Below are positions 34,689 through 45,367 of a stretch of 64,000 bases of DNA, in pieces; within the stretch, counting starts at the first letter, position 1, and every line of letters starts with the position of its first letter. The DNA comes from Coccinella septempunctata. Lineage: Eukaryota; Arthropoda; Insecta; Coleoptera; Coccinellidae. The notes beneath the pieces were generated by a model. It had not been told where the DNA came from. It did no database searches and saw nothing but the letters and a program-made list of their open reading frames with translations. Location: assembly GCF_907165205.1 (NCBI RefSeq), contig NC_058198.1, forward strand, positions 11,633,001 through 11,697,000, in the 5' to 3' direction. A program made the translations under genes and the position numbers.

Positions 34689-37559
34689 ATGCCCGGAAAT
34701 AAGTTAAGAATTTTGCAGTTAAATATCCAAAGCATTACTAACAAGTTGGATAGTCTTTTGGTGTTTCTTTGTTCGGTTCGCCCAGTCTTCGTAAGTGTGG
34801 CTGAACACTGGTGTTCTTTCGAGAAGATCGATTCTATGGCCTTAACAGGTTATGAAATTGTTTCTCATTACTGCAGACCCGAGGGAGAGCATGGTGGATG
34901 TGTCTTTTATGTGCGGTCGGATTTTCAGGTGCGAGCGTTGAATGTAAATCGATTTTCAGTTGCAAGAGTCTGTGAAGTGTGTGGGACCAAGGCTAAGATA
35001 GGCGAGGTAACGTTTTGTGTGTTGAGTGTATACAGACCTCCAACAGGTGACTTTTTTGAATTCTTGAATGTCTTAGAATATGTACTGAACTACTGTACCT
35101 CAATATCTAAAATAATTTTTTTATGTGGAGATCTTAACGTTGACTACCTTTCTACTGTAGATATCAAAAAACAACTACTTGATGGTCTGTTCACTCGCTA
35201 CAATTTGATTTTAGGCTCTGTTAAACCCACCAGAGTTTTCACTAACAAAAATGGAGTTACCACATCAACCAAAGTTGATTACATCGCTTCTAACGGGTTA
35301 GCTGAAAACATTAACGTTTTTGTCTGCGAACCACATCTAAGTGATCACAGGGCAGTTGTCCTTGACTACACGATACCAGGTGAGATCCAGTCTGACTCCT
35401 TGTGCTCTGGAGTTTCCAGGATTATGTCACGACAAAATGTTGCCACTCTCGCTACGATGATTGCAGGTACTGACTTCCAGAGTATATACCGGAGTCATAC
35501 GGTTGATGAGAAGTTTTCGCATTTCCTCGATATTCTGGAATCCTCGATTGACGTGGTTTGTCCATTGCGAACTGTCCGTTCTCCTCCAGCAAGTCGACCT
35601 AGATGGGTGAATTCCCAGATTGTCGAGGCTAGACAACATTTGAGGAGTTTACACTGGCTCGCAACCAACTTGAGAACACCCGAGGCGTCTGAGAGATATA
35701 AGGCTTCGAAGATCGAATATTCCCAATTGCTCAGGGTAACTAAACGAGACTACAATAAAAATATACTGGAGGAATCCGAAAATATTAACAGGGCAGTCTG
35801 GAAGCTTGTAAATGAGGAATTGAATCGGTCGACCAGAAGGAAACATTCGATTGCACTAAATATCCAAGGAGATCACATTAACGACCCGAAGAAGATAGTT
35901 GAATGCTTCGGCAAGTATTTTACTGAGATGAATGAAAAATCTGTGAATGAATTCTATGGTCATCATATTTCAAAATCCTGCACCACTCAGAAACTGCGAC
36001 ACCAAAATTTCTTTTTTTTTCCCATTGATCCAGATGAGGTAGTGTCAGCCATACATTGTCTCAAGAATGGTGGTAGTTGTTCAGGTCCAGACGCCATTTC
36101 AGCAAAGCTTTTGAAATCAATTGCGCCGTCTATAGCAGAACACTTATGTCATTTGTTCAATCACTCCATTTCATCTGGATGCTTTCCTGCACAACTTAAA
36201 ACAGCTAAAGTTATACCGGTTCACAAAAAAGATGCTACCGATGATATTGCTAACTATCGCCCGATTTCATTGCTGAGTCAGTTGTCCAAAGTATTCGAAA
36301 AAATAGTTCACAAGAGAATGTATCAATTCTTAAACAAATTTTCCATCTTGTCCGATCATCAACACGGCTTCCGAACTGGTAGATCAACTCAGACTGCCTG
36401 TACTGAATTCATGGATTTTGTCTATGAGTCTTTGGATAAAGGCGACCACGTGGCGGGAATATTTTTTGATTTGACGCGTGCATTTGATTGCCTTCAGCAC
36501 AAGTTCATAGTTGATAAACTATATCAGGTTGGCTTCAGGGGCATATTCCTGGATTGGATATCGAGTTTCCTATCCCAACGCTCCATATATGTCAGCCATA
36601 ATGGATTTTCCTCAAGAAAATACGAGAACAATATGGGTGTCCCACAGGGGTCTGTCTTAGGACCACTCCTGTTCCTTCTCTTCATCAATGATTTGCCTGA
36701 TTTTTTGATTGCATGTATCATCATTCTATTTGCCGATGATGCTTCATTGGCGATAAAGGCAAGTAGTCCTCAAGAGTTGAAGAAGTTATGTGAGGAGCTC
36801 CTCAAGCGTTTCACCGAATGGTGCAAGTCGAATGCCCTCATTATCAACTTGAATAAAACTCAAGTTATTAAATTCCATCATCGCAATTCTGGTTTGGTGC
36901 CTCCATTTGTCATCTATGGGAGTACTGGTTACCTGCAATCTGTCGAATGTGTAAAATTTTTGGGACTATCCGTTGACAGGAACTTGAGATGGCACTGTCA
37001 AATCGACGGTTTGTGTGGAAAATTGAATAAAGCTTACTACGCCATGCATCGAGTAAAGAATTCTCTTCCCCTTGAAACGTTGAAGAACGTCTATTTCGGG
37101 CTTGTTTATTGCCATTTGTCCTACAATGTTGTTCTGTGGGGTTCTTCATCCGAGAGCGAACGGGTATTCATCATACAGAAGAAGATAATTCGCCTCATGT
37201 TCGGCCTGAGGCCCCGTGAATCTTGTAGGGAAGTATTTAAGAACAACAAATTGTTAACGTTTCCCTGTGTTTACATGTTAAATTGTATAATGTTCATTCG
37301 CTGTAACCTGGCCGGCTTGACGATGTGCTCGGATTTTCATAATTATAAAACTAGACACCAAAATATCATATGTGTCCCTATACATAAAACATCCAAATAC
37401 GAGTCGTCGCCAAGACTGGCGGGTATAACTTTGTACAATCATTTACCTAATAGAATCAAATTGTTGGATGATAAACTTTTCAAGAGAGAGGTTAAAAATA
37501 TTTTGATTGAAAATTGTTTCTATAGCACTGAAGAGTTTTTTCAGTGTCCGCTAAATTGA
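34689..37559 (+). CDS. ORF2: apurinic-type endonuclease and reverse transcriptase (956 aa)
   Basis: It encodes the enzyme that nicks the target and copies the element's RNA there. ATG at 34689 opens an uninterrupted 956-codon frame. The N-terminal endonuclease (residues 6-225) has LQLNIQS (N12), AEHW (E39), CGDLNVDY (D148, N150) and LSDHRAV (218-220). The RT (about 455-700) has the NGGSCSGPDAI entry block, ANYRPISLLS, FFDLTRAFD (592-600), GVPQGSVLGPLLF (650-662) and catalytic FADD (681-684). A C-terminal region follows with no RNase H. Length and order match jockey/CR1-group ORF2, and every catalytic residue I can check is present. A clade name would need a phylogeny. Confidence 0.93.
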   Translation: MPGNKLRILQLNIQSITNKLDSLLVFLCSVRPVFVSVAEHWCSFEKIDSMALTGYEIVSHYCRPEGEHGGCVFYVRSDFQVRALNVNRFSVARVCEVCGTKAKIGEVTFCVLSVYRPPTGDFFEFLNVLEYVLNYCTSISKIIFLCGDLNVDYLSTVDIKKQLLDGLFTRYNLILGSVKPTRVFTNKNGVTTSTKVDYIASNGLAENINVFVCEPHLSDHRAVVLDYTIPGEIQSDSLCSGVSRIMSRQNVATLATMIAGTDFQSIYRSHTVDEKFSHFLDILESSIDVVCPLRTVRSPPASRPRWVNSQIVEARQHLRSLHWLATNLRTPEASERYKASKIEYSQLLRVTKRDYNKNILEESENINRAVWKLVNEELNRSTRRKHSIALNIQGDHINDPKKIVECFGKYFTEMNEKSVNEFYGHHISKSCTTQKLRHQNFFFFPIDPDEVVSAIHCLKNGGSCSGPDAISAKLLKSIAPSIAEHLCHLFNHSISSGCFPAQLKTAKVIPVHKKDATDDIANYRPISLLSQLSKVFEKIVHKRMYQFLNKFSILSDHQHGFRTGRSTQTACTEFMDFVYESLDKGDHVAGIFFDLTRAFDCLQHKFIVDKLYQVGFRGIFLDWISSFLSQRSIYVSHNGFSSRKYENNMGVPQGSVLGPLLFLLFINDLPDFLIACIIILFADDASLAIKASSPQELKKLCEELLKRFTEWCKSNALIINLNKTQVIKFHHRNSGLVPPFVIYGSTGYLQSVECVKFLGLSVDRNLRWHCQIDGLCGKLNKAYYAMHRVKNSLPLETLKNVYFGLVYCHLSYNVVLWGSSSESERVFIIQKKIIRLMFGLRPRESCREVFKNNKLLTFPCVYMLNCIMFIRCNLAGLTMCSDFHNYKTRHQNIICVPIHKTSKYESSPRLAGITLYNHLPNRIKLLDDKLFKREVKNILIENCFYSTEEFFQCPLN

Positions 37560-37680
37560 GCACTGACAATTATTCACGAATTCTTCTGTTACTTGTTTAA
37601 TTATTTTTTTTCATATTATCTTGTAATTGTATTGTTGACATGTCCTATACATCATTGTAATGTCCCAAAGGATGAATAAA

Positions 37681-37681
<1 letters not shown>

Positions 37682-37721
<40 letters not shown>
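37682..37721 (+). repeat. TTA-repeat tail of the non-LTR element
   Basis: About 13 uninterrupted TTA units directly follow AATAAAG. Microsatellite tails replace poly(A) in several non-LTR clades. Confidence 0.9.
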
Positions 37722-37722
<1 letters not shown>

Positions 37723-38500
37723 CAGTGCGAGTCTCTGACGCCCGGTTTTACAATCGATGGTTAGGTTACCTTGCGTTTTACAATAATTTTATATAGAGGA
37801 ATTCGTAAACCTATGGGTTCGATTTATATTTTCTAATGTTGATAGAAGTGAATACATAATTTTACCGTAGATAGAGGAAGGGGAAGATAACCTAAATCTA
37901 TGTCCAACATCTCTATGTTTATATGTTTATGTATACATTTATTGTTCATTTACTCCATTTTGGTTTAAGTTTACCTCAATTATTGAATATTCATTGTCTT
38001 ATTTGCATTTAGTGTGAAAGTTTCTTGTTCGTTTTAAGACTTGATTATCAAGAATTTCCTTGTCCACATGCCTGGAAATTGTGTAATTTCTGGCAAATAT
38101 GCTGGAAAGATTACTTTTGATCGGGATAAATGTAAACAAAAACATGTTGATGTTGGTCACAGAAAGTTCTCTTTAGTAGCTGCGCAATGCGGTATCTAGG
38201 TGTTCGTATTGCGATATTACTAGGTGAGGAGCTCTAATGAGGGATTCTTTAATAATTTTTATTTAATGACAAATGCCCATTTTTTCAAAACTTGACGACA
38301 TGGTTTCATATATGTTTCTGGAGAATATAAGTATGGTACTCCATATGAATAGGTACGTGTTCTTAGGTATATCTCCTACTGTCTGAAATTTGTCGTTTGT
38401 GACTTATTTTCTGTGTTGTGTTATATTGTTCTTTATTGTAAAGGATTTTATGGCATTGTGTTACGCCCTATGTTTTGAAAGTGTATATTCTGTTTTTAGC
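37722..38500. other. Unassigned DNA
   Basis: No gene or clear repeat is seen. The final part may be the 3' region of a PLE relic whose motif lies at 38501-38531. Confidence 0.35.
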
Positions 38501-38531
38501 CTCGATAAAGACCAGAAATAAAGGTCGAAAC
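38501..38531 (+). ncRNA. PLE 3'-end hammerhead-like motif, degenerate
   Basis: CTCGATAAA is followed by a 4-bp stem GACC/GGTC around a 9-base loop and then GAAACGTCGGC. The stem sequence differs from that of PLE-B while the flanking GAAACGT stays, as expected for a conserved structure. No PLE protein remains nearby. Confidence 0.35.
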
Positions 38532-39157
38532 GTCGGCATCTCATAAAGGATTTTATTTCCCCAGTCCTCTTAGCCACCACCTATTACTGAATATTTGTGT
38601 ACATATGTTACGGCTAAAGATAAGTGTGAACACAAACTGAAGATTAGCTGCCTAAACTTAGGTTTAGCTTCGGGGATATGCTAATGTTAGTGTCCTGTAT
38701 CTTCAGCGGGCTGCACTTAAGTTTAGTGTAACCTTAGCCTCTTGGCTAAAAATATAGAAGCTAATGGAAAGAATCAAAAGTATTGGCAAGGCTTCAGGGC
38801 TTCATTAATTTTAATACCCACTTGTGGAAATAATGAGACTACAATGCATGGTTTTTATAGCAGAAAAGCATAATTTTAAGCAGACGAGAATGACCATACA
38901 AAGACAAAAGATGCTGAATTAAACTTCTGTTTAATACTGTGTTTCAACGCATTCTTATTAGCGAATCCAAAAATTTGAACGCCTGATGATAAAAGTCGAG
39001 AGGGACCTAATATGTCGGTCGAGTGTGAGAGGAAGCTGTGGAGTTAATACTCATCTTCTACTTCTAATGAACAAAGGTATAGTGGTAAGAATGCTGCCGT
39101 GAAATGAACTTTTTCAAATAATACAAGCCTAATTCAAAAAAATATAAGAAGGAGTCA

Positions 39158-39308
39158 CCAATATTGGCTGTATTCGGGTTCGAATTTCGGACAGTCCGAG
39201 AATTGTTCCAGAACTGCGCAAAACTGTTGCGCCCTAGTATCGAATCCTCTGCGCAGTTCTAGAACCACTCTCGGACTGTCCGAAAGCCGAACCCGAATAC
39301 AGCTATTG
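39158..39308. repeat. Inverted repeat with roughly 60-bp arms
   Basis: The left arm contains GTATTCGGGTTCG, CGGACAGTCCGAGA and CCAGAACTGCGCA. The right arm holds the reverse complements in order, ending CGAACCCGAATAC. The CGGACAGTCCG core is itself palindromic. It lies inside the 2.5-kb element. Confidence 0.8.
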
Positions 39309-39585
39309 GTTCTAGCTACCCGGACTATTTGTATGATAAGCTTTATGATGATTGCTCATCATACAGGGTGATTCATCAAGGCTGGCGACTAGACTCATTT
39401 AGGAAACCGTATTTCAGTATATTCTATTGAGTCATTTTTCCATAAGGCTGATTATTGACTGGTGGAAAAAATATCTTACTGGTTTATGCGTGAACTGCTT
39501 AAAAAACACTGAGGTTCAATTCCAAGGGAATCAAACCTGAATGGAAAAATAAACGGCGTTATAAAATATTACCTCACCTAATTAT

Positions 39586-40878
39586 ACAAGGATATATTGA
39601 AAAATTCTCAGCCTACTATTGAAACAAACAAAATTTCAATGTCAAAATATTTTACTACTCAACATATTCTCCTCTTAATTGGATACATTTATTACAGCGA
39701 ACCTGCAACGCCTCTTTACCTTTAAAAAAACTTTTTCTTCTTGCTCTGCAAACCAGACCTCCACAGCTTTTATTACCCCCTCGTTGAAAGAAAATTTACG
39801 ACCTTTTAAACCATTTTTCAGTTGAGGAAAGAGATGATGTTCGGATGGAGCCAAATCTGGTGAATAAGGGGGGCGTTCTAGTAATTCAAACCCTATATCA
39901 CGAATTTTTGCATGGCAACATAAGATTTGTGTGCAGGGGCGTTGTCCTGCAAAAACAAAACACCTTTTGATAGCTTTCCGCCTCTTTTCTCTTTAATTTT
40001 TTTCCGTAGAGTGGTCAGTAATGTCGAATAGTAATCTCCAGTTATTGTTGTACCCTTATCCAAAAATCAATCATGATTACCCCATGGCAATTCCAAAAAA
40101 CTGAAGCAAGAACTTTTCCAGCAGATTTTTGGACACGAAACTTCTTAGGTCTTGGAGAACCAGAGTGTCGCCATTCCATCGATTGTTACTTTGTTTCTGG
40201 ATCGTAGAAATGTACCCAAGTCTCATCCAATTCGGTTTAAGAAGTCTACATGGTTTTCAAATCGAGCCCAGATCGAACGCGATGCTTCTACCCTTGCACG
40301 CTTTTGGTCAACATTCAAAGATTTGGGCATCCATATTGCAGCAATTTTTCTCATGTCCAAATTGACGTGAACTATATGATGACCGCGTTCGTATGAAATA
40401 TTCAGTGCTTCAGTTATCCGTTTTAGCCCAATTCGACGGTCTGATAAAATCATGTCATGAACTGCATCGATATTTTCGGGGACTGACACAGAAACTGGCC
40501 TTCCCGATCGATCATCATCTTCAATGGAAAATTTACCTCTTTTGAAGCTTGCAGTGCAATTTCTCATGGCCGCATACGAAGGACATTGATCACCAAGGGT
40601 ATATTAAGCATATCTTCGTAAATCTGATAACCTCTTAACACTTTCCAATACATGTACTTGATGCTGGCTCGATACTCCAATTTTTCGATTTTCACAATTT
40701 CGGTGGACATCTTCTTTCTGTTGATTTATTACGTAACTGTGGTTTACTTTTTTGACTTCAAACATCACACTGACACTTCTAATGAGTTATTGTTCGTTGT
40801 TGCTATGGTAACGCAATATTTTTTTTATGCATGAAACTGGTCTAGGCTAACTAGATATCAATACATCCTCTTACAATG
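39586..40878 (-). mobile_element. mariner element, inactive
   Basis: The 1.29-kb size is typical of mariner. The ends can be aligned as diverged inverted repeats: ACAAGGATATATTGAAAAAT near 39586 against AGAGGATGTATTGATATCT on the opposite strand near 40875. The exact ends are uncertain by a few bases. Confidence 0.75.
39655..40710 (-). pseudogene. mariner transposase (DD34D type), frameshifted
   Basis: The minus-strand reading starts at MSTEIVKIEKLEYRASIKYM (ATG at 40708-40710) and slips before PSYAAMRNCTASFKRGKFS. It then gives the HTH linker SGRPVSVSVPENIDAVHDMI and ALNISYERGHHIVHV. Further on come the catalytic block DETWVHFYDPETK, SAGKVLASVFW, FLQDNAPAHKSYVAMQK and PYSPDLAPSEHHLFPQLK, ending RCNKCIQLRGEYVE at 39655. 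At least two frameshifts and a stop (after DPETK) inactivate it. The full span of about 350 codons matches mariner transposases, which act by cut-and-paste at TA sites. Confidence 0.85.
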
Positions 40879-41132
40879 CTATAACTTCAAACATCTCATA
40901 GGAATGTTAATGGCATTATTCATTAACCTATTCAAGCCACAAACTCGTATCTCATATCCCATCAACGCCCTGTGTTGCGTTTCGGTAATGTGCACATTAA
41001 CCGGCTAATGATGAAATGCCCCTACTCAAATGAACATTTTATCGAACTTTAGACGGTTCTCGAATATAAACCTAAGTTTATCCGGCTAATGTTAAGTTTA
41101 TGCTTACACCTATCTTTAGCTGTAACATATAC

Positions 41133-42664
41133 ATATCATATGCTGATACATATATATTCTTTTTGGCTGTCATTAGTCAGTTTATATCAGGATTTTTCTG
41201 TTCCTCTTTCCTTCGCATATATGTTCAATTGTTTCTTTCTTTTTCTCCTACACTTTCTGTGCAGGTCTTGTTCAAGGTGATGTAGTATTCTGCTCTTCAT
41301 ATTTTTGACAGCTTTCCTTTTTTTTTGGTCACGAGTCTCAATTCGCTTTTTATTTCACGGCTGTATAGCCTTCTCTCCATTTAGTACTCGTTTTTGTTTT
41401 CATCTTTTCTTAGTTTTCAGTCTTTTCTGCTACTCTGGTAGACTTTTCTTGATTCTGAAAATTCTAATTGCTCATTCCAATCTGATTTAATGATGTAATC
41501 TTTTTATGTGAGCATTACTGTTTAAGTGGTATTAGGTACCTATTATTTGAAAAATTTGATGATTTCTTATCAAGAAGTGATCGATTTAATACAAAATGAA
41601 CCTAGGTCATAGTATTTCAATGAAAATTCAAAGAAAATTTAAGCAGTACCGAAGTTTGCCATCGGTAACTCATAAGGTTCTTTTATATTTGCGAAACTGA
41701 GCGATAACAAATCTCATTAATCATCCACCAAGATGTATAGAGGAATAAGTTAACCAACCAATGAACGTAATTTGCATGCAATCTGAGCCGTGTGTTTTAA
41801 ATGCAACACGAACTTTTTTATTCTAACGCCTCATCTTTGTTATGTAGTAGCCATTGAATTTATGACTACAAAACTGCCAATTAGGGTAATCAATAATTAA
41901 ATCATTGATATGGGGATATAATGGAGCCTTTACACTTAACCGGAAGAAATATGTAATTTCACCAGCAAGATTGGCATAATTTCGTATTTATTATACGATT
42001 CTTTAACGATGAAAATCGTGGAGGAGATATCATTGCTTCTTCACATGAAAATTTTTCCCCAATTATTAATCTTCATTAAGCGATGAGTATAATTGAATTA
42101 CGTTTTGCATTGTAAAACTGTTTAATTATATAAATGAAAGTTATGTTTCAATGTAATAACTGTCAGGGCTCCATTATGCTGCTACTGTATACCCATTGTA
42201 CAGTTTGTACGGAACTCTGAACTCCCCAGCAAATAAATTAATGGGTATTTTAATGATAGCTTAACGATACATTAAATGCTGTAAGTACATAATGCAGCCA
42301 ACTATTAGGAAAACAATTATTTTCAAATTCTACATTGGTGCGAACGCAATGGCAACCTCATTTGATTGAAAGCAACTTCACCATTGTTATTAAGTGAGCC
42401 AGTTACTGATATAGAAGAGGACAACGATACAGCTTCTCACTTGCTCGCTTGCCAGGAAATAATTGATGATCTATTTGCCGGCAAATAAATGTTCGGTGAG
42501 AAAAATTAATAATGCAGCAGATCGAGAGATTATATGAACTTTTGTGGAAGAATGAAAAACATATTCTAGTTCACTTTCTATGTAAGATGTTGATAACGGG
42601 TTTATAGCTGAATTTTTTCAGTAATTACGGGTGTCTAGGGCACTGCACAGAATATGTTTTTTCC
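41133..42664. other. Unassigned AT-rich DNA
   Basis: Overlapping frames of about 60 codons (41089-41490) are T-rich and have no motif. No boundary is clear. Confidence 0.4.
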
Positions 42665-42935
42665 TATATAGGGTGTGGCTTAAAACTTGAGACAGTAAAT
42701 TATATCAATTATCTCAGAAACTATGAACTTCACAAAAAAAAATTCTAATGGAAGTTGTTAGGTATCAATAGGGAAAGAAAATGAATATATTTTGTTTTAA
42801 CCTTGACTTCAATGTTATTTCAAGTTCCACTTGATTTTCTGATGGGTTACAGTATATTTTCAGTGCAGATTCTAATTGTCCATGAAAAAAGTAGTAACTT
42901 TTGTCTGAAGCTTTTTCCATGGGATTTCAAATTAA
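42665..42935. mobile_element. MITE family F, fragment 1
   Basis: From TATATAGGGTGTGGC through CTTGACTTCAATGTTATTTC to AAAGTAGTAACTTTTGTCTG it matches the reverse complement of 46016-46263. No coding sequence is seen. Confidence 0.65.
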
Positions 42936-42975
42936 AAAGGTATTCCTGGGTTGTTGGTGCATATTTGTCTCAATC

Positions 42976-43080
42976 TATTATGTTCAAATTCATTTGCGTA
43001 CTTCAACTATGTACTATCTTCGAATATTCAATTACTACTCAATGGTACTATACATGGTGAGCCTTTGACTCGTACAATTA
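42976..43080. repeat. 105-bp direct repeat, left copy flanking the Tc1 element
   Basis: This starts at TATTATGTTCAAATT and ends at CGTACAATTA. It recurs at 44595-44699 with six differences visible by eye. Its last 30 bases are the beginning of a MITE A end. Confidence 0.85.
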
Positions 43081-44594
43081 CACTGCGCAAAAAAATTAAC
43101 GCGCATTCTGAAAATCTCAATTTTAATGAAAATTAACTCTACATTGACTTTATAACTTATTTTTTATGTTCTCTCGGGAAGGTTTTGTATGAAACAAGAC
43201 ACATTAAATGGAAGAAAAATTCAGGATTTCGCCGAATCTTATGTGAAAGAAGAGAAATGAACAATTTTCAAAATACTGAAATGCTGATAAGTGATTTAAT
43301 ACTTGGTATTTCCACCCCTTGCGTTAATTACAGCTCGGCAACGACGGTTCATACTCAAAATGAGTGATCTTAAAATGTTCTGATCTAATCCTTCTCAGAT
43401 TTCTCCGAGTTGGATTCCTAAATCATTAAGAGTAGTTGGATGATTTTCTGAACTTCTCAGCCTTCTATTGAGGTTGTCCCAAACCTGCTCAGTCGGATTG
43501 AGATCTGGACTTCTTGCTGGCCAATCCATTCGAGAGACTTCAACCTCTTCAAGGCACTCCTGAACGATGTGCGCACGATGGGGTCTGGCATTATCGTCCA
43601 TAAAAATGAAATTTTCACCAATGTATGGGGCAAATGGCACTACATGCTCTTCAAGAATGTTCCTTATATACTTAACAGCATTCATAGCTCCATTATCAAC
43701 GACCACTAGGTCTGTGCGAGCAGTCAAAAATATTCCACCCCATACCATAATCGATCCTTCCCCGAAATCAGTAGTATTCAGGAAATTGCACTGAGAATAT
43801 CTTTCATGTGGACGTCTGTATACAAGGAAACGTCGATCACAATGGTAGAGGCAGAATCTAGACTCATCTGTGAAGAGAACTCTTTCCCAATCGGCCTCTT
43901 CCCAATGGATATGCTCTCTCGCAAAATCCAAACGCGCCCTTCGATGGGCTGGGGTAAGAGCTGGGCCTCTTGCCGCGACACGAGGCCTTAAATCATATTC
44001 TTTGAGGCGATTTCTTATTGTCTGAGTGCTAATTTGCACCTCATGAGTTTGCTCAAGCTGAATTTGAAGGAGGCGAGCCGTTGCAAACCGTCGTCTCAAC
44101 GAAGAAACTCTCAAGTAACGTTCTTGAATGGCAGTTGTTACCCGTGATCTACCCTGTCCTGATCTTCGGACATTCATACCTGTCTCCCTGAATCGCTGCA
44201 ACATTCTGGACACACTTGTATGGGAAACTCCAAACCTTTCTGCAATTCTTGTGTATGTCCACCCTTCTTCTCGCAAAACTACCGCTTCAGCACATTCTTC
44301 TTGGGTCAAATTGCGTGTTTCGCGTTGCATAGCGATCGAGTGTAGAAAATCAAGCGAAAGAAAAACTATTGATCACTAGAATTGATCGAGAACAACTGAT
44401 TTTAGAATGGAGCCAATACATTCAAAATCTGATAATATCATCTTTTTTTATTCCTGCTGGGAAAAAACATCTGTATTGAAGAAAACCGTTGAAAGTAGAT
44501 AACATATGCATGCATAATTCTGATAAAAATAATTATCATTGAGAACACCTTCAGTTGTAGAATAAATTTGAGATTTCCATAATGTGCGTTAATG
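43081..44594 (-). mobile_element. Tc1-type transposon with one intact and one clipped end
   Basis: The left end CACTGCGCAAAAAAATTAAC follows a TA. ATTAACGC.CATT..G.AAATCTCA is mirrored at the right end (44566-44593), but the outer 15 or so bases of that inverted repeat are missing and the flanking 105-bp repeat begins at once. The length of 1.5 kb is normal for Tc1. Confidence 0.8.
43296..44330 (-). pseudogene. Tc1 transposase (DD34E) with a single visible premature stop
   Basis: The ATG at 44330 opens 311 codons. The N-terminal half has paired HTH segments (ECAEAVVLREEGWTYTRIAE and VSHTSVSRMLQRFRE). The catalytic triad is D155 (FTDESRF), D246 (FMDDNARPH) and E281 (SPDLNPTEQVW), with 34 residues between the last two. 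Codon 312 is TGA where a TGG would fit, after LGIQLGEI. The same frame then continues 32 codons (RSLILSMNRRCRAVINARGG) to TAA at 43296-43298, giving the family's usual length of about 344. No other damage was seen. Whether the truncated 311-residue protein works is unknown; the clipped right end argues against mobility. Confidence 0.92.
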
Positions 44595-44699
44595 TATTAT
44601 GTTCAAATTTATTTGCGTACTTCAACTATGTACTATTTTCGAATATTCAATTACTGCTCAATGGTACTATACAAGGTGGACCTTTGACTCGTACAATTA
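44595..44699. repeat. 105-bp direct repeat, right copy
   Basis: It matches 42976-43080 in length and order and continues without a break into MITE A copy 5, so this copy represents the original context. Confidence 0.85.
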
Positions 44700-45367
44700 T
44701 TTTAACAGTAGATTCTTGAGGTGAAAAGAAACACTTTTTTCTTTACTATTTTTTCCGAATCGGCTCGGTTTAAGAGATACAGGTTATTGAAAAACCATAA
44801 AAAATTTTATTTTTATTCTATCTCAGAAACGGTTTTATCGAATGAAATGAATTTCGAAATACACTTCTCCATTTATTGGAACCTTTTTCGAACACAATAT
44901 ATTACCCACATCTTCCAGTTTCCTCATTATGACCATTACGTACCATAAAAATTCAAAGAACCCAACTCTCGAAACTTAAATTAGACGCTATCTAATAAAT
45001 ATTTGAATGTGAAACAAAAGTATTCTTCATTTTTCTCGCATAATGCGCCGTTTTCAAGTTAGTTGATGTTCAAAAATAAAAAAAAATTCTGTGAAAATTG
45101 GGTAATTTTGCTGAATGCAACTCTGTTTAAGAGATCCACAGATGTGTAGAACCATATATTAAGCTTATTATTCTGAAAAGAAATTTGTTTCTCCAGGGGT
45201 GCCAAAGCTCATTATGAAAAAATTAAAATGGCTATATCTTTTTATTAGGGCCGAATCGGAAAAAATGTTATGAAAAACAAGTGTTTCTTTTGACCTCAAG
45301 AATCTACTGTTAATTTTTTCTCTGCCGTATTGATATTTATCAGTACGAGTCAAAGACTCACCCTGTA
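44670..45367. mobile_element. MITE family A, copy 5 (698 bp, best-preserved ends)
   Basis: It opens TACAAGGTGGACCTTTGACT and closes GAGTCAAAGACTCACCCTGT. The arms mirror each other for about 110 bp, through AACAGTAGATTCTTGAGGT, AAGAAACACTTTTTT and CCGAATCGGC. The interior carries the family landmarks and no gene. Confidence 0.85.

Larger units (their letters stand above)
34333..37721 (+). mobile_element. Jockey/CR1-type non-LTR retrotransposon, 5'-truncated
   Basis: The order is ORF1 remnant, ORF2 (endonuclease plus RT), about 120 bp of 3' UTR with AATAAAG, and a TTA-repeat tail (37682-37721). Target duplications could not be identified because the 5' boundary is unclear. The intact ORF2 suggests recent activity. 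Confidence 0.85.
38601..41132. mobile_element. Unidentified 2.5-kb element with about 95-bp terminal inverted repeats
   Basis: The left end, ACATATGTTACGGCTAAAGA continuing through TAAACTTAGGTTTA to about 38700, is mirrored at about 41035-41132 (TAAACCTAAGTTTA to CTTTAGCTGTAACATAT). Apart from the mariner at 39586-40878 the interior has no transposase I recognise. The arms match well but not perfectly. It could be a non-autonomous DNA transposon that later received the mariner. Confidence 0.6.
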
